Shown: positions 35,957-44,111, numbered from the stretch's first letter. The stretch: DNA of 64,000 nucleotides from Arthrobacter sp. NIO-1057 (GCF_900094805.1 NZ_FMAT01000005.1:1-64000), one strand, 5' to 3'. Translations and numbers: made by a program. Notes: a model not told the origin generated them from the letters alone.

Positions 35957-36913
35957 CTACCCCACTGCGATTTCGTAGATTAGTCGAGCCGCACTGCGTG
36001 CCGTACGTGAGTCAATGTCATAACGCGGGTTCAGTTCAACGACCTCAGCGACGACAACCTTTCCGCTAGCGACCACTTGGCGACATACCGAGAGGATCCG
36101 CTCAAAAGGGACACCAAAACCTGCTGGAGCACTAACACCAGGCGCCACGCTAGCCGGCAATACATCCAAATCAATCGTTAGGTAGAGAACATCAATACGC
36201 TCAAGGAAGGCAGCAACAAACTCTCTTATTTGGACAGGCTCGCAATCCTCGTCGAGAAGATAAGGAACACCAAGTTCCTCAGCCTTGTCGAAAAGTGCCG
36301 CAGTGTTTCCCGGTCGCGAGATGCCCAGCACCGCATAGTGGAAATCCCGGCCCTGCTGAACCATCTGACCGTACAAATCTAAAAATGGCGTGCCGCTGGT
36401 TCGCTGACTTTCATCACGCAAATCAAAGTGCGCGTCGAGGTTCAATATTCCGATTCTTGTTGACCGGTCATCTGCCAAATGTTGCAACAACCCCAGGCCC
36501 GTGCCGTAGGCGGTTTCATGTCCGCCGCCAAGCACAATGGGAAATGCACCAGAGTTCAGCGTTTGTGTTACCGCACCAGCCAGTCGCTCCTGACCAGATT
36601 CCAGCTCGTCGCCTTCAACAACAACGTCTCCTAAATCCACGAGCTCACGCTGATTATGGATGGCCATGGGACTCAGCGCCGCACGCAAAGCTGCCGGCGC
36701 ATCCGAAGCGCCAACTCGTCCCTGGTTCCGTTTAACGCCCGCGTCGGAACAAAAACCTATCAGCGCCACCGAATCCTGAATATCCCCAGATTGTTGGGCA
36801 GTAACGAGCTGATTCCAGCGCAAGTGCTGGGCCCCAGAACCGTCCACCCTGCCCGAATACTGTGGTGCTTCACGATCGGTTTGAATCATTGCTGTCTTAT
36901 CGTTTTCATTCAT
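35957..36913 (-). CDS. hutG: Formimidoylglutamase
   Basis: 318 residues, ureohydrolase family. Mn-binding motifs are GGGHETAYG, NLDAHFDLR and TIDLDVLPASVAPGVSAPAG. The GGGHE form is that of HutG rather than agmatinase or arginase (GGDHS). It hydrolyses formimidoylglutamate to glutamate and formamide, ending histidine degradation. Start at the ATG at 36913 (GGA upstream); a TTG at 36952 is possible. It is 17 kb from hutH, but a HutR-like operator lies about 56 bases before its start. Confidence 0.88.
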   Translation of the reverse strand: MNENDKTAMIQTDREAPQYSGRVDGSGAQHLRWNQLVTAQQSGDIQDSVALIGFCSDAGVKRNQGRVGASDAPAALRAALSPMAIHNQRELVDLGDVVVEGDELESGQERLAGAVTQTLNSGAFPIVLGGGHETAYGTGLGLLQHLADDRSTRIGILNLDAHFDLRDESQRTSGTPFLDLYGQMVQQGRDFHYAVLGISRPGNTAALFDKAEELGVPYLLDEDCEPVQIREFVAAFLERIDVLYLTIDLDVLPASVAPGVSAPAGFGVPFERILSVCRQVVASGKVVVAEVVELNPRYDIDSRTARSAARLIYEIAVG

Positions 36914-36954
36914 AAGTCCAGCACAGCAGAACACCGTTCTTTGTTCTAGCAAAA

Positions 36955-36996
36955 TTAATCAGGTGCTGTCCGGAATTCCGGACAGCACCTGATTAA
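36955..36996. promoter_or_regulatory. 42-bp perfect palindrome: HutR-like operator and terminator
   Basis: A perfect inverted repeat from TTAATCAGG to CCTGATTAA, centred on GGAATTCC. Its core, TCCGGAATTCCGGACAG (36969-36985), resembles the sites before hutU and hutH, so it may bind HutR ahead of hutG. It also lies right after the stop of the PTH2-like gene and would fold as that gene's terminator (TTTTG follows on the minus strand). Confidence 0.6.
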
Positions 36997-37003
36997 AGGC
37001 AAA

Positions 37004-37657
37004 CTAGCTTTCCTGGATGTAGACAAAAGCTGTCGTAGATCCCGGTTCAATTTCTGTACGCCCCGCGTCTTGGATCACCGGGCCGCTGGCCTTGTGCGAC
37101 AGCGCGTCAAACTCTTGGCGTGAAAGGTGACGGATCCCCACTGGCGCCTGAACCTTGAGCCATTCTTCGATGCCTTGCCCATCAGACTCCGTGAGCCAAG
37201 CGAAAAGAGCATGTGCGCATTGCGCCGCAGCTTTTCCGGTGGACATCTCCAATGAATCATTTACAGCAATGCTCACCTTAGCATTTAAGATTTCATCGCT
37301 CTTGGGAAGCTCAGTTCCAGATACCTGTAACTTGGCGATGAGTTTGGGAAGGTTAACTGCCGGAAGCGGGGGCAGACCGACCGCCTGAGCTTTACCCACT
37401 TCACTGACCATTTGGTCCGGGAACATTTCTAAGACTTTGGCGAACATCTTCGGATTTGCACGGCGTACCGACTTGGCAAAGGCTTGGGATGCCCAGCGCT
37501 GCCAATCCGGGTTATGCGGATCTTGCAGATAGGCGATGACTGCCGCCCGAGAAACCGCCGAGAGCCCTTCATCTTCAGTCGATGGATCCTCTTTATCAAT
37601 ACGTAAAATGATGGGCTGGACCAGTTCTTCGGGATCGCGTTCGCGCAGTTCATCCAT
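37004..37657 (-). CDS. PTH2-type peptidyl-tRNA hydrolase domain protein
   Basis: 217 residues. The C-terminal part (from about residue 120) matches the Pth2 fold: NDSLEMSTGKAAAQCAHA and later IQDAGRTEIEPGSTTAF, the conserved DAGRT-containing loop. Bacterial-type Pth is unrelated; Pth2 is the archaeal/eukaryal type. The first about 115 residues are a helical extension (SRAAVIAYLQDP, KMFAKVLEMFPDQM) I cannot assign. Whether it acts on peptidyl-tRNA is unproven. Confidence 0.8.
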   Translation of the reverse strand: MDELRERDPEELVQPIILRIDKEDPSTEDEGLSAVSRAAVIAYLQDPHNPDWQRWASQAFAKSVRRANPKMFAKVLEMFPDQMVSEVGKAQAVGLPPLPAVNLPKLIAKLQVSGTELPKSDEILNAKVSIAVNDSLEMSTGKAAAQCAHALFAWLTESDGQGIEEWLKVQAPVGIRHLSRQEFDALSHKASGPVIQDAGRTEIEPGSTTAFVYIQES

Positions 37658-37723
37658 GAGTACATTCTAGGTTGAAGCGATCGGCGAACACCTCAGACAC
37701 CGCAAGCATCGAGACTTCATAGG

Positions 37724-38542
37724 CTATCTGTGTCGCACTTTACGAACAATCACGATGATGACGCTGGTGAGCATAGCGGTAGCAAGAGAGATAATCAGCG
37801 GGGTTTGCCAATCAACTTCTCCAAGCGAAGAAGCAAATTCTTTACCGAATTCACTCAATGCATGACCACTCGTCTTTTCCGACTGAATCACTCTGGCAGA
37901 ACTCTCAATTACGGCCGGCATCACCCATTGAATCGCCAGGGCAAGTACCCAAAAGATCAGGTTTATCGCGCGAAGAAATCCGACAAATCCAAGGATCAAG
38001 CCCAGGACCACAGGCCCTGTGTACCAAAGATAAATATAGTAAGACTGAGCCCCGGCGATCAACGATGCGACAATTTGTAGCCAATAGCTAACGCTGACCG
38101 TGAGCGTTGCATAAAACAAGGTTGCGACAGGCAGTGGCAACTTTGAACTAAGAAAATACCATGCCTGGCCAATGACCAATAGGCCACCAAATACCCACAA
38201 CTGCCTCGTCGTCGTCGGCGAGAGATTCCCGCTGAAAGCATCTGGATCAGTGGCCAAAATTCCCTGTGCGCCCAGAGCCAACATTCCAAGGAACAAGCCG
38301 ACTGCGTTCACTACAGCGAAGCCAGTTCTTCCACGTCCGATTCGGCGAACTAGCCAGCTACCCAGCAATGAAGTTAGGGCGAAGACAACAATCAATCCAA
38401 GAGCATCGTTACTGCCAAGAGGCAAGATCGAATGATCTTCTTCACCGATCCACAACCATGGCATCACAACGATGGCCGCGATCAAGACGCCACCAGCAAT
38501 TTGCATCCACCAGTTTTGCCAGACGCGTCGTATTGAACCCAT
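37724..38542 (-). CDS. Polytopic membrane protein of unknown function
   Basis: 272 residues with about seven hydrophobic segments. The last helix is followed by a short basic tail (VRKVRHR), and a soluble loop of about 35 residues precedes it (SEKTSGHALSEFGKEF). I do not recognise the family. The ATG at 38542 (MGSIRRVWQNWW) has AAAGGGC seven bases upstream; the frame is open 24 codons earlier. Confidence 0.65.
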   Translation of the reverse strand: MGSIRRVWQNWWMQIAGGVLIAAIVVMPWLWIGEEDHSILPLGSNDALGLIVVFALTSLLGSWLVRRIGRGRTGFAVVNAVGLFLGMLALGAQGILATDPDAFSGNLSPTTTRQLWVFGGLLVIGQAWYFLSSKLPLPVATLFYATLTVSVSYWLQIVASLIAGAQSYYIYLWYTGPVVLGLILGFVGFLRAINLIFWVLALAIQWVMPAVIESSARVIQSEKTSGHALSEFGKEFASSLGEVDWQTPLIISLATAMLTSVIIVIVRKVRHR

Positions 38543-38711
38543 TTCGCCCTTTCTAGTTCTTACGCGTTCATTGTTCCAGAGCAAGTCGAGCCTGACGCGA
38601 ACGGCATGGGGCATGTCAACAAAATTGGCACCGAGAGTACATCAAAGGGAACTGTCGCTGGCGTTCGCACATTTGGAAGAAGCTGACCGAGTAGCGTGTC
38701 GAGAAAAGCAA

Positions 38712-38753
38712 TGGCTCGTGAGCGTTTAACCCCATCGGGTTGCTCACGAGCCA
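38712..38753 (-). terminator. Terminator of the 43-residue small ORF
   Basis: Arms TGGCTCGTGAGC and GCTCACGAGCCA plus an inner AACCC/GGGTT stem. On the minus strand it is followed by TTGCTTTTC. It begins one base after the stop of the small ORF. Confidence 0.7.
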
Positions 38754-38885
38754 CTAAGTTATGCTTTCACCGGTCTCTGGCGTGGGTAGCCAAAGCATGT
38801 TCAACGAGGCAGATGCGGGTGGTCGGCGATCGCTATAGGTGGTAGCTGGTCCAGCGGTAGCTTTTCCAACTTCATCTGAATTCAT
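38754..38885 (-). CDS. 43-residue small protein, unknown
   Basis: ATG at 38885, stop TAG at 38754. Sequence features: an acidic/polar start (MNSDEVGKAT), a middle SDRRPP, and a mostly hydrophobic, Pro-rich end (LNMLWLPTPETGESIT). A strong terminator follows directly, which argues that something is transcribed here. No ribosome site is evident. It diverges from the MerR/TipAS regulator at 39070. I know no homologue; it could also be a gene remnant. Confidence 0.4.
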   Translation of the reverse strand: MNSDEVGKATAGPATTYSDRRPPASASLNMLWLPTPETGESIT

Positions 38886-39031
38886 TGAACAACACACAAT
38901 TCATCTTGCGCAACAGACCCCATTACAAGTAGTCAATATGACCAATGGACAACTGAATCTTTTCTCTCAACACATCATTTTGCCACGAGAGCTGAATCAT
39001 ACTTTGATGCACAGGAGTCCTGAGTGAACTC

Positions 39032-39062
39032 TTGACTTTGACGCAACGTCAACCTGTAGCTT
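39032..39062 (+). promoter_or_regulatory. MerR-type promoter with 19-bp spacer
   Basis: TTGACT and TAGCTT are separated by 19 bases that contain the palindrome TTGACGCAACGTCAA. Long spacers of this kind are the mark of MerR-family promoters. The -10 ends seven bases before the ATG, so the transcript is probably leaderless. Confidence 0.7.
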
Positions 39063-39069
39063 GAGAACT

Positions 39070-39858
39070 ATGAACCACTCAATGCAGCATCCAGAACAGA
39101 CGGAATACTCGATTTCCTACGTTTCTCGGGTTGCTGGAATTAGCAGTCGCACCTTGCGACATTATGATCACATCGGCTTATTGGTGCCGGATCACGTTGC
39201 CCTAAATGGGTACCGCTTTTACACGCAAAATCAATTGATTCGATTACAGCGAATACTGCTTCTCAGAGACATGGGTCTGAAGCTGGAACACATCGCGGAA
39301 ATCCTTGAAGAGCAACGCGATGAACGTGAGGCTCTGGCCAATCATATTCAGCAACTACAAGTGCAGCGTCGCACCATTGACCGGCAGATTCGGGCGCTGG
39401 AACGCACCATTTCAGCATTAGAGAATGGAGAGAACATGAAACCCGAGACTAGTTTTGACGGATTTAACGATCAGTACAAGGAAGAAGTCATTGAGCGTTG
39501 GGGACCCGAGGCCTACAACTCTTCGAACCAGTGGTGGCGAAGCAAGAGCGCTGAAGAACAATCCGACTTCTTTGCGCAGGTAAAGGAATTGAACCAGGCA
39601 TGGGTAGACGCCGGGGACAACAAGATTGATCCTGAAAGCGAGACAGCGCTGAATCTGGCGGGACGACATGTTCGCTGGTTGCGCTCAGTACCCGGGACTC
39701 CTTTGGATTCCCCTGATCCGGAACAGCGTCGCACCTACGTTATTACTTTGGCAGAGATGTACGTCGCCGATGACCGGTTCGCCAAAAACTATGGCGGTCA
39801 CGCGCGGTTCGTGTGTGATGCTTTGAAAGCGTATGCCATCAAGACAACAGAGATCTAG
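39070..39858 (+). CDS. MerR-family regulator with TipAS effector domain
   Basis: 262 residues: MerR winged helix (SISYVSRVAGISSRTLRHYDHIGLL), a coiled coil (about 75-118, QQLQVQRRTIDRQIRALERTI) and a C-terminal TipAS domain (about 125-260, NQWWRSKSAEEQ ... YGGHARFVCDALKAYA). TipA-class proteins bind thiopeptide or other peptide antibiotics and activate their own gene. An internal ATG (MKPETSFDGF) could produce a short TipAS form, as in TipA. The promoter has the family's 19-base spacer and operator, so it is autoregulated. Confidence 0.88.
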   Translation: MNHSMQHPEQTEYSISYVSRVAGISSRTLRHYDHIGLLVPDHVALNGYRFYTQNQLIRLQRILLLRDMGLKLEHIAEILEEQRDEREALANHIQQLQVQRRTIDRQIRALERTISALENGENMKPETSFDGFNDQYKEEVIERWGPEAYNSSNQWWRSKSAEEQSDFFAQVKELNQAWVDAGDNKIDPESETALNLAGRHVRWLRSVPGTPLDSPDPEQRRTYVITLAEMYVADDRFAKNYGGHARFVCDALKAYAIKTTEI

Positions 39859-40061
39859 GATTGCGAGTCGTTGGCGATCTCTTCACGTGTTTGGGCATAG
39901 CGTTGCTGGATGTAGTTTTCCAGTTCAACGCGCTCAACACGCCACATTCCACGTCCACCGATTTGGATGGCCGGCAGTTCTCCGCTCTTGACCAGGGCGC
40001 GAACTTGCGGAAGCTTTACATTCAGCTCCTCAGCCACATCTTCCAACCGCATAAACCTCAT
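39855..40061 (-). CDS. BldC/excisionase-like small DNA-binding protein
   Basis: 68 residues, a MerR-like winged helix of the excisionase/BldC class: LEDVAEELNVKLPQVRALVKSGELPAIQIGG is typical (quoted in part: EDVAEELNV, VRALVKSGELPAIQIG). BldC relatives control development and stress genes in actinobacteria. No phage genes are near, so it is not an excisionase. It converges with the MerR gene with a four-base overlap of the 3' ends. Confidence 0.85.
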   Translation of the reverse strand: MRFMRLEDVAEELNVKLPQVRALVKSGELPAIQIGGRGMWRVERVELENYIQQRYAQTREEIANDSQS

Positions 40062-40223
40062 ATGAACAGGGTACTGTGATTGGCTGTCAAATGAGCGTCA
40101 GCGCACGGTTATGTGCATAAAAGGACGATTAAGCGCTACAACATCCATTCGGACTATCGATTCAGCTCGTCCTGCAACAATATCGGTCAGTCCGTGCAAC
40201 ACATTTGGGGTCAACTGGTCATA

Positions 40224-40250
40224 TTGACTAAAATGTGTAGAAGGTACTTA
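40224..40250 (+). promoter_or_regulatory. Promoter/operator of the Lrp-type gene
   Basis: TTGACT at 40224 and TACTTA 15 bases later. The -35 is also the right arm of GTCAA-n9-TTGAC (40210-40228), a likely autoregulatory site. Confidence 0.4.
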
Positions 40251-40287
40251 CGCTCGCGCACCACAACCTGTCACAGGAGACAAGCAC

Positions 40288-40776
40288 ATGAATTCGGATA
40301 CGTATCAGCTCGATGAAACGGACCGACGTATCCTTTTGGCCCTCGATGCTGACCCACGTGTGCCCATCATGATGCTCGCGCAGCAGCTCGGCCTTGCTCG
40401 TGGCACAGTGCAGACTCGTTTGGAGCGATTGGCTCATTCAGGGGCTCTGCGCCCAAACACGGCTCGTATTTTGCCAGCTTCCATGGGACGTGGCGTCAGC
40501 GCATTCGTCAGTGCCGAGTTGAATCAGGCTGCACTGAACGAAGCCATTGCTGCACTGCGCCAGATTCCAGAAGTCCTCGAATGCGTGGCCCCTGCGGGAG
40601 ACACGGATCTTTTGATCCGCGTATCGGCGACTGACCCTGATGATCTGTACCGCGTGAGTGAAGAAATTCGTCTCTGCCCGGGTATTACTCGCACATCCAC
40701 CTCGATGATCTTGCGTGACGTGATTCCATACCGAACCACTGAACTCCTGAAAAAGCTGAGCAAAGACAAGCACTAA
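40288..40776 (+). CDS. Lrp/AsnC-family regulator
   Basis: 162 residues: winged helix (LDETDRRILLALDADPR ... GTVQTRLERLAHSG) and RAM ligand-binding domain (LECVAPAGDTDLLIRVSATD). It senses an amino acid or related metabolite and forms octamers. AGGAGA precedes the ATG. It converges on the MFS gene with 14 bases between stops. Confidence 0.9.
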   Translation: MNSDTYQLDETDRRILLALDADPRVPIMMLAQQLGLARGTVQTRLERLAHSGALRPNTARILPASMGRGVSAFVSAELNQAALNEAIAALRQIPEVLECVAPAGDTDLLIRVSATDPDDLYRVSEEIRLCPGITRTSTSMILRDVIPYRTTELLKKLSKDKH

Positions 40777-40790
40777 TTTCTTAGTGGTAA

Positions 40791-41948
40791 TTAGCTGCTG
40801 ATCTCTTCGAGTTTGGTTTCTGTCAGGTACTTTCGGGCGCGGTAGACCATCGCCATCGATGCTAGGCAGAGTACTGCCAAAATCCCTATGAACAGTGCTG
40901 GGTGGGCGATCAATCGCCACGAAGCAAAGAGCGTAGGGAACGTGAAACCGATAAAGCAGACCATATAAAAACGCCCGGTCAATTTGCCCACGTCCGCTGA
41001 GCCTGCCAGATCGAGGACTTGGCTCAGCCCTGCGACCAGCAGGATTCCATTGGCGGAACCGGCAACAATAAATGCCAAGACTCCCAGTATCTCGGAACCG
41101 GTCAACGAGACGGCCACCATCAGTAGCAATGCCACAAGTGCGGTGCTCAACCCGGCCATTAACAACGAAACTTTTCGAACATCATTAAACCGTCGTACAA
41201 ACGGCTGAATGATGGTTCCCATGCCCATGGTCACCGCGACGGCCACCGTGGAGTAGAACAAGTTTGATCCGCCAGCACCATCACTGAGGGCGGGAACAAC
41301 CGCAAAACCTGTAGCTGCCATGCCAAAGACCCATGGCGCAGAAGGCAAAACCACCCAATAGAATCTGCGCCGATTTTCCGACGTGGTCTCGCCACCAAGT
41401 ACCTTGCCACCTGGCACGTGAATCTTTGGTTCTTCACTAGCCACAGCCAGAAAGACCAGCCAAGCGATCGCAGTGACTGCATGTACTGCGTAGGCTATTT
41501 CCGGATGTGCGCTAATGCCGACGATGACGCCCGAAACGATCGGACCCACCGCGAATCCAAGAGAAGTGCACAAGGCGGCTCGCGTAGCGCCGGCAGGCCC
41601 GGGGCTGAGCAACTTCACCCAGCTGGTAATGGCCACCATGGCCAACCCCATACCAAAGCCGGTGAAAATACGACCAGTATAAAGCCCGGCGACATTCAGC
41701 GTTCCGGCAGCCATCACCAACGACCCAAGAATTGAGCTCGTCAGGGCAATCAGCGAAAAAGGTTTGCGTCCGAATCGATCAGCTAACGGGCCACCAAATG
41801 CCAGCGCGGGGATCATACCCGCCAGATAACTACCCATGACCAGCATGGCCTCAAATTCGCTGAGGCCGCGAAATTGCTGGTACCAGTTAATAAGGGAGAC
41901 GTATTGGTTGGCGCACCATCCGGTGAGCACCAGACAGACGCCCGGCAA
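40791..41948 (-). CDS. MFS transporter, start uncertain
   Basis: At least 385 residues with about 12 helices; GGPLADRFGRKP is the loop 2-3 motif. The first canonical start, TTG at 41948, lies right at TM1 and lacks a ribosome site. The frame is open back to the arsC 3' end and would encode a normal N-terminus (SRGLLKTGTTPWW) if translation began at ATT 41990, which has GGAG eight bases upstream, six bases inside-to-outside of the arsC stop. It would then be 399 residues and coupled to arsC. The substrate is unknown. Confidence 0.8.
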   Translation of the reverse strand: MPGVCLVLTGWCANQYVSLINWYQQFRGLSEFEAMLVMGSYLAGMIPALAFGGPLADRFGRKPFSLIALTSSILGSLVMAAGTLNVAGLYTGRIFTGFGMGLAMVAITSWVKLLSPGPAGATRAALCTSLGFAVGPIVSGVIVGISAHPEIAYAVHAVTAIAWLVFLAVASEEPKIHVPGGKVLGGETTSENRRRFYWVVLPSAPWVFGMAATGFAVVPALSDGAGGSNLFYSTVAVAVTMGMGTIIQPFVRRFNDVRKVSLLMAGLSTALVALLLMVAVSLTGSEILGVLAFIVAGSANGILLVAGLSQVLDLAGSADVGKLTGRFYMVCFIGFTFPTLFASWRLIAHPALFIGILAVLCLASMAMVYRARKYLTETKLEEISS

Positions 41949-41992
41949 CCACCACGGTGTGGTGCCGGTCTTTAAGAGTCCTCGTGAAATTG

Positions 41993-42397
41993 TTACTGCT
42001 CCATCTCGTGGAACAGACCACGAACTCGTTCTGCGATTTCATCTCTGATGATGTTCATGCGTTCAGCTCCGGTGATCCCGTCTTCGCTTGGCTCATAGGT
42101 AACCCATCGCTCGGCGTTGACGGATGGATCCAGTTGCGGATGAGCATCGGTGCCAAGAATGATGACCCGGTCGACTTGTGCAACCACCTTCGGGTCGATG
42201 CCCTTGGGCGTCCCGTGGGACATATCCGCACCGCTTTGTGCCAAAGAAGCTACCGATTCTTGGTTTATCCCCGAGCCGGGGTTGGTGCCTGCCGAATAGC
42301 TGGTGATTTTTCCACCAGAGACGTAGTCCATCAATGCGGCCGCCATCTGCGATTTGCCAGCATTGCGTGAGCAAATGAAAAGTACCGAGTTAGCCAT
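41993..42397 (-). CDS. arsC: Arsenate-mycothiol transferase-type ArsC (LMW-PTP fold)
   Basis: 134 residues, strongly like Corynebacterium glutamicum ArsC1, which forms an arseno-mycothiol adduct reduced by mycoredoxin. The P-loop reads CSRNAGKSQMAAAL: the catalytic Cys is present and Lys takes the place of the usual CX5R Arg, as in the corynebacterial enzyme. YSAGTNPGS, GADMSHGTPKGID and VDRVIILGTDAHP agree along the length. No arsB/acr3 or arsR is adjacent; the downstream MFS gene may be co-transcribed. Confidence 0.87.
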   Translation of the reverse strand: MANSVLFICSRNAGKSQMAAALMDYVSGGKITSYSAGTNPGSGINQESVASLAQSGADMSHGTPKGIDPKVVAQVDRVIILGTDAHPQLDPSVNAERWVTYEPSEDGITGAERMNIIRDEIAERVRGLFHEMEQ

Positions 42398-42406
42398 GAA
42401 CCTATT

Positions 42407-42437
42407 GAACCACCTGTGACGTACTCACAGGTGGTTC
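42407..42437 (-). terminator. Terminator of amine permease gene
   Basis: Arms GAACCACCTGTGA and TCACAGGTGGTTC with a five-base loop, 37 bases past the permease stop. No T-run. Confidence 0.6.
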
Positions 42438-42473
42438 GCTACCGATGAATCATCGGAAGATTACAGGGGTCTT

Positions 42474-43997
42474 TTATTTGAGTATTTTATAGGTCTTGAT
42501 GGTCTCGGCCCTGAAGAACGCAGGTTGGGTGATCCGCATACAAATCATGAGCACAACGCCCAGTAAGAGCACACCAACTCCTAGGATGAAGACCATACCT
42601 ACTCCCCTAATATTTGACCCTGAACCATAATCGGGGTTCATGGATTCGAAGGCCGTTGCGAAGAACATCACGAGCAAGACCACCCCGCCAATTAGTGGGG
42701 CCAAGAACTTAAAAATGATGTTTCGCGGGCTAGCAAAGAGTTCACCGCGGAAGTACCACACGCAGGCTAGGGCAGTCAGTCCGTAGTAGAAACAGATCAT
42801 CAGGCCAAGCGCCGTGATCGTATCCCACAGGGCATTTTCTGAGACTAGTCGGGTGATGACGTAAAAACCTGCAGCGGCAGCTGCCGCAGCGAAGGTTGCG
42901 ACCGATGGGGACATAAAGCGTGGTGAGATCTTTGCAAAGCTCTTAGGCAGTGCCTTGTAGTAACCCATCGCCAGCAGTGTTCGTGCCGGTGAAACCATGG
43001 TGGACTGCAGGGAAGCTGCCGACGATGAGAGGATTGCTAAGGACATCAGCAAGGCCAGTGGCCCCATGACCGGTCCGGAGAGCACGGCAAAGATGGATTC
43101 TTGATTCGCTGGATTACCTGCACCAAGCCCGGTGGATCCGACACCTGCCCAGTAGAGCACTCCTAATGACACTGCGACATACAGTGCCATGATCAACAGT
43201 ACCGTCCATGTCGCTCCGCGGCCTGGCACCTTTTTCGGGTCGGTAGTTTCCTCATTCATGGTCAGGGTGACATCCCACCCCCAGAAGACAAAGATCGACA
43301 AAGAAATGCCTGCAGCAAAGGCTGAGAAACTTTCAACGCCGGCAGGGTTGAACATCTCCAAGGTGATGGGTGTCTTGTCAAAGGGCTGGTCCGAGGTGAA
43401 AGCCATGATCGCGAAAAGCAACAGTACGCCGATCTGAAATCCAACCAACCCATATTGGAAGGCCTTGGTGGCGTTGAGGCCACGGTAGGAAATGTAAGAT
43501 GCAGCGGCGATGAAGACCAAGGTGGTGGGGATATTGACCCACAAGTTATTGGTCAGATCTGCAATCTCCGGGTGGCTGGTTAGCTGGGCGAGCAGGATGT
43601 AGAAGAAGTCCACGGCGACCGCGGCGAGATTGGAAAGCACGATCACCGTAGCGGCGATCAATCCCCAACCACCCATCCAACCGATCATCGGGCCAAAGGC
43701 ACGGGTGGCCCAGGTGAAGGACGTCCCCGAATCGGGCATCGCGTTATTCAGCTCGCGGTAGCCTAAGGCCACCAGCAGCATGGGCAGGAATCCGGCCAGC
43801 AGGATGGCTGGCAAGCTGGTACCAACTTCGGCCACCGTTGCGCCGAGTCCCGCGGTGAGCGTATAGGCCGGAGCAATACTTGAAATTCCGATGACTACGA
43901 GGCCGAGCACCCCGACGGTGCCCTTGGAAAGGCCTTTATCGTGCAATCCGCTTTCGGCGGCAGCAGGTTGGATATCCTGCTTCTGATCTTGCGACAT
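42474..43997 (-). CDS. APC-family amine/amino-acid permease, probable putrescine importer
   Basis: 507 residues, 12 predicted helices. The first helix IGISSIAPAYTLTAGLG and YRELNNAMPDSGTSFTWA are typical of the APC group that includes putrescine/amine importers. It lies downstream of the putrescine oxidase and universal stress genes on the same strand (114 bases gap). So I infer uptake of putrescine or a related amine. AAAGG precedes the ATG. Confidence 0.85.
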   Translation of the reverse strand: MSQDQKQDIQPAAAESGLHDKGLSKGTVGVLGLVVIGISSIAPAYTLTAGLGATVAEVGTSLPAILLAGFLPMLLVALGYRELNNAMPDSGTSFTWATRAFGPMIGWMGGWGLIAATVIVLSNLAAVAVDFFYILLAQLTSHPEIADLTNNLWVNIPTTLVFIAAASYISYRGLNATKAFQYGLVGFQIGVLLLFAIMAFTSDQPFDKTPITLEMFNPAGVESFSAFAAGISLSIFVFWGWDVTLTMNEETTDPKKVPGRGATWTVLLIMALYVAVSLGVLYWAGVGSTGLGAGNPANQESIFAVLSGPVMGPLALLMSLAILSSSAASLQSTMVSPARTLLAMGYYKALPKSFAKISPRFMSPSVATFAAAAAAAGFYVITRLVSENALWDTITALGLMICFYYGLTALACVWYFRGELFASPRNIIFKFLAPLIGGVVLLVMFFATAFESMNPDYGSGSNIRGVGMVFILGVGVLLLGVVLMICMRITQPAFFRAETIKTYKILK

Positions 43998-44111
43998 GCT
44001 GGTTTACCTTTTGCTTTAGTGAGGCGAGAGTGCGTCGGTCAGAAGTACCGCGCCACCTTTCGATCAGTGCTTTGAAGATTGTTGACTGTTATGAGTGCGA
44101 ACTCGTTGCGG

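Larger units (their letters stand above)
38543..39069. other. 527-base stretch without a large gene
   Basis: It holds, left to right: the leader of the membrane-protein gene; a 38-codon plus-strand frame (38613-38729, no clear ribosome site); a strong terminator (38712-38753); a 43-codon minus-strand ORF (38754-38885); and the MerR-type promoter before 39070. Confidence 0.5.

Noticed and set aside
38613-38729. 38-codon plus-strand ORF (MSTKLAPRVHQREL...)
   Set aside because: No convincing ribosome site, and its end lies inside the terminator hairpin of the opposite small ORF. It has some amphipathic character but cannot be supported.
38931-38944. AGTCAATATGACCA, repeated in reverse complement near 40216-40229
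   Set aside because: A 14-base match is expected by chance several times in a 64 kb window. Both copies are near regulators, but nothing else links them.
39855-40061. Excisionase of a prophage or integrative element
   Set aside because: The protein is excisionase-like, but there is no integrase, attachment repeat or phage gene nearby. A BldC-type regulator fits better.
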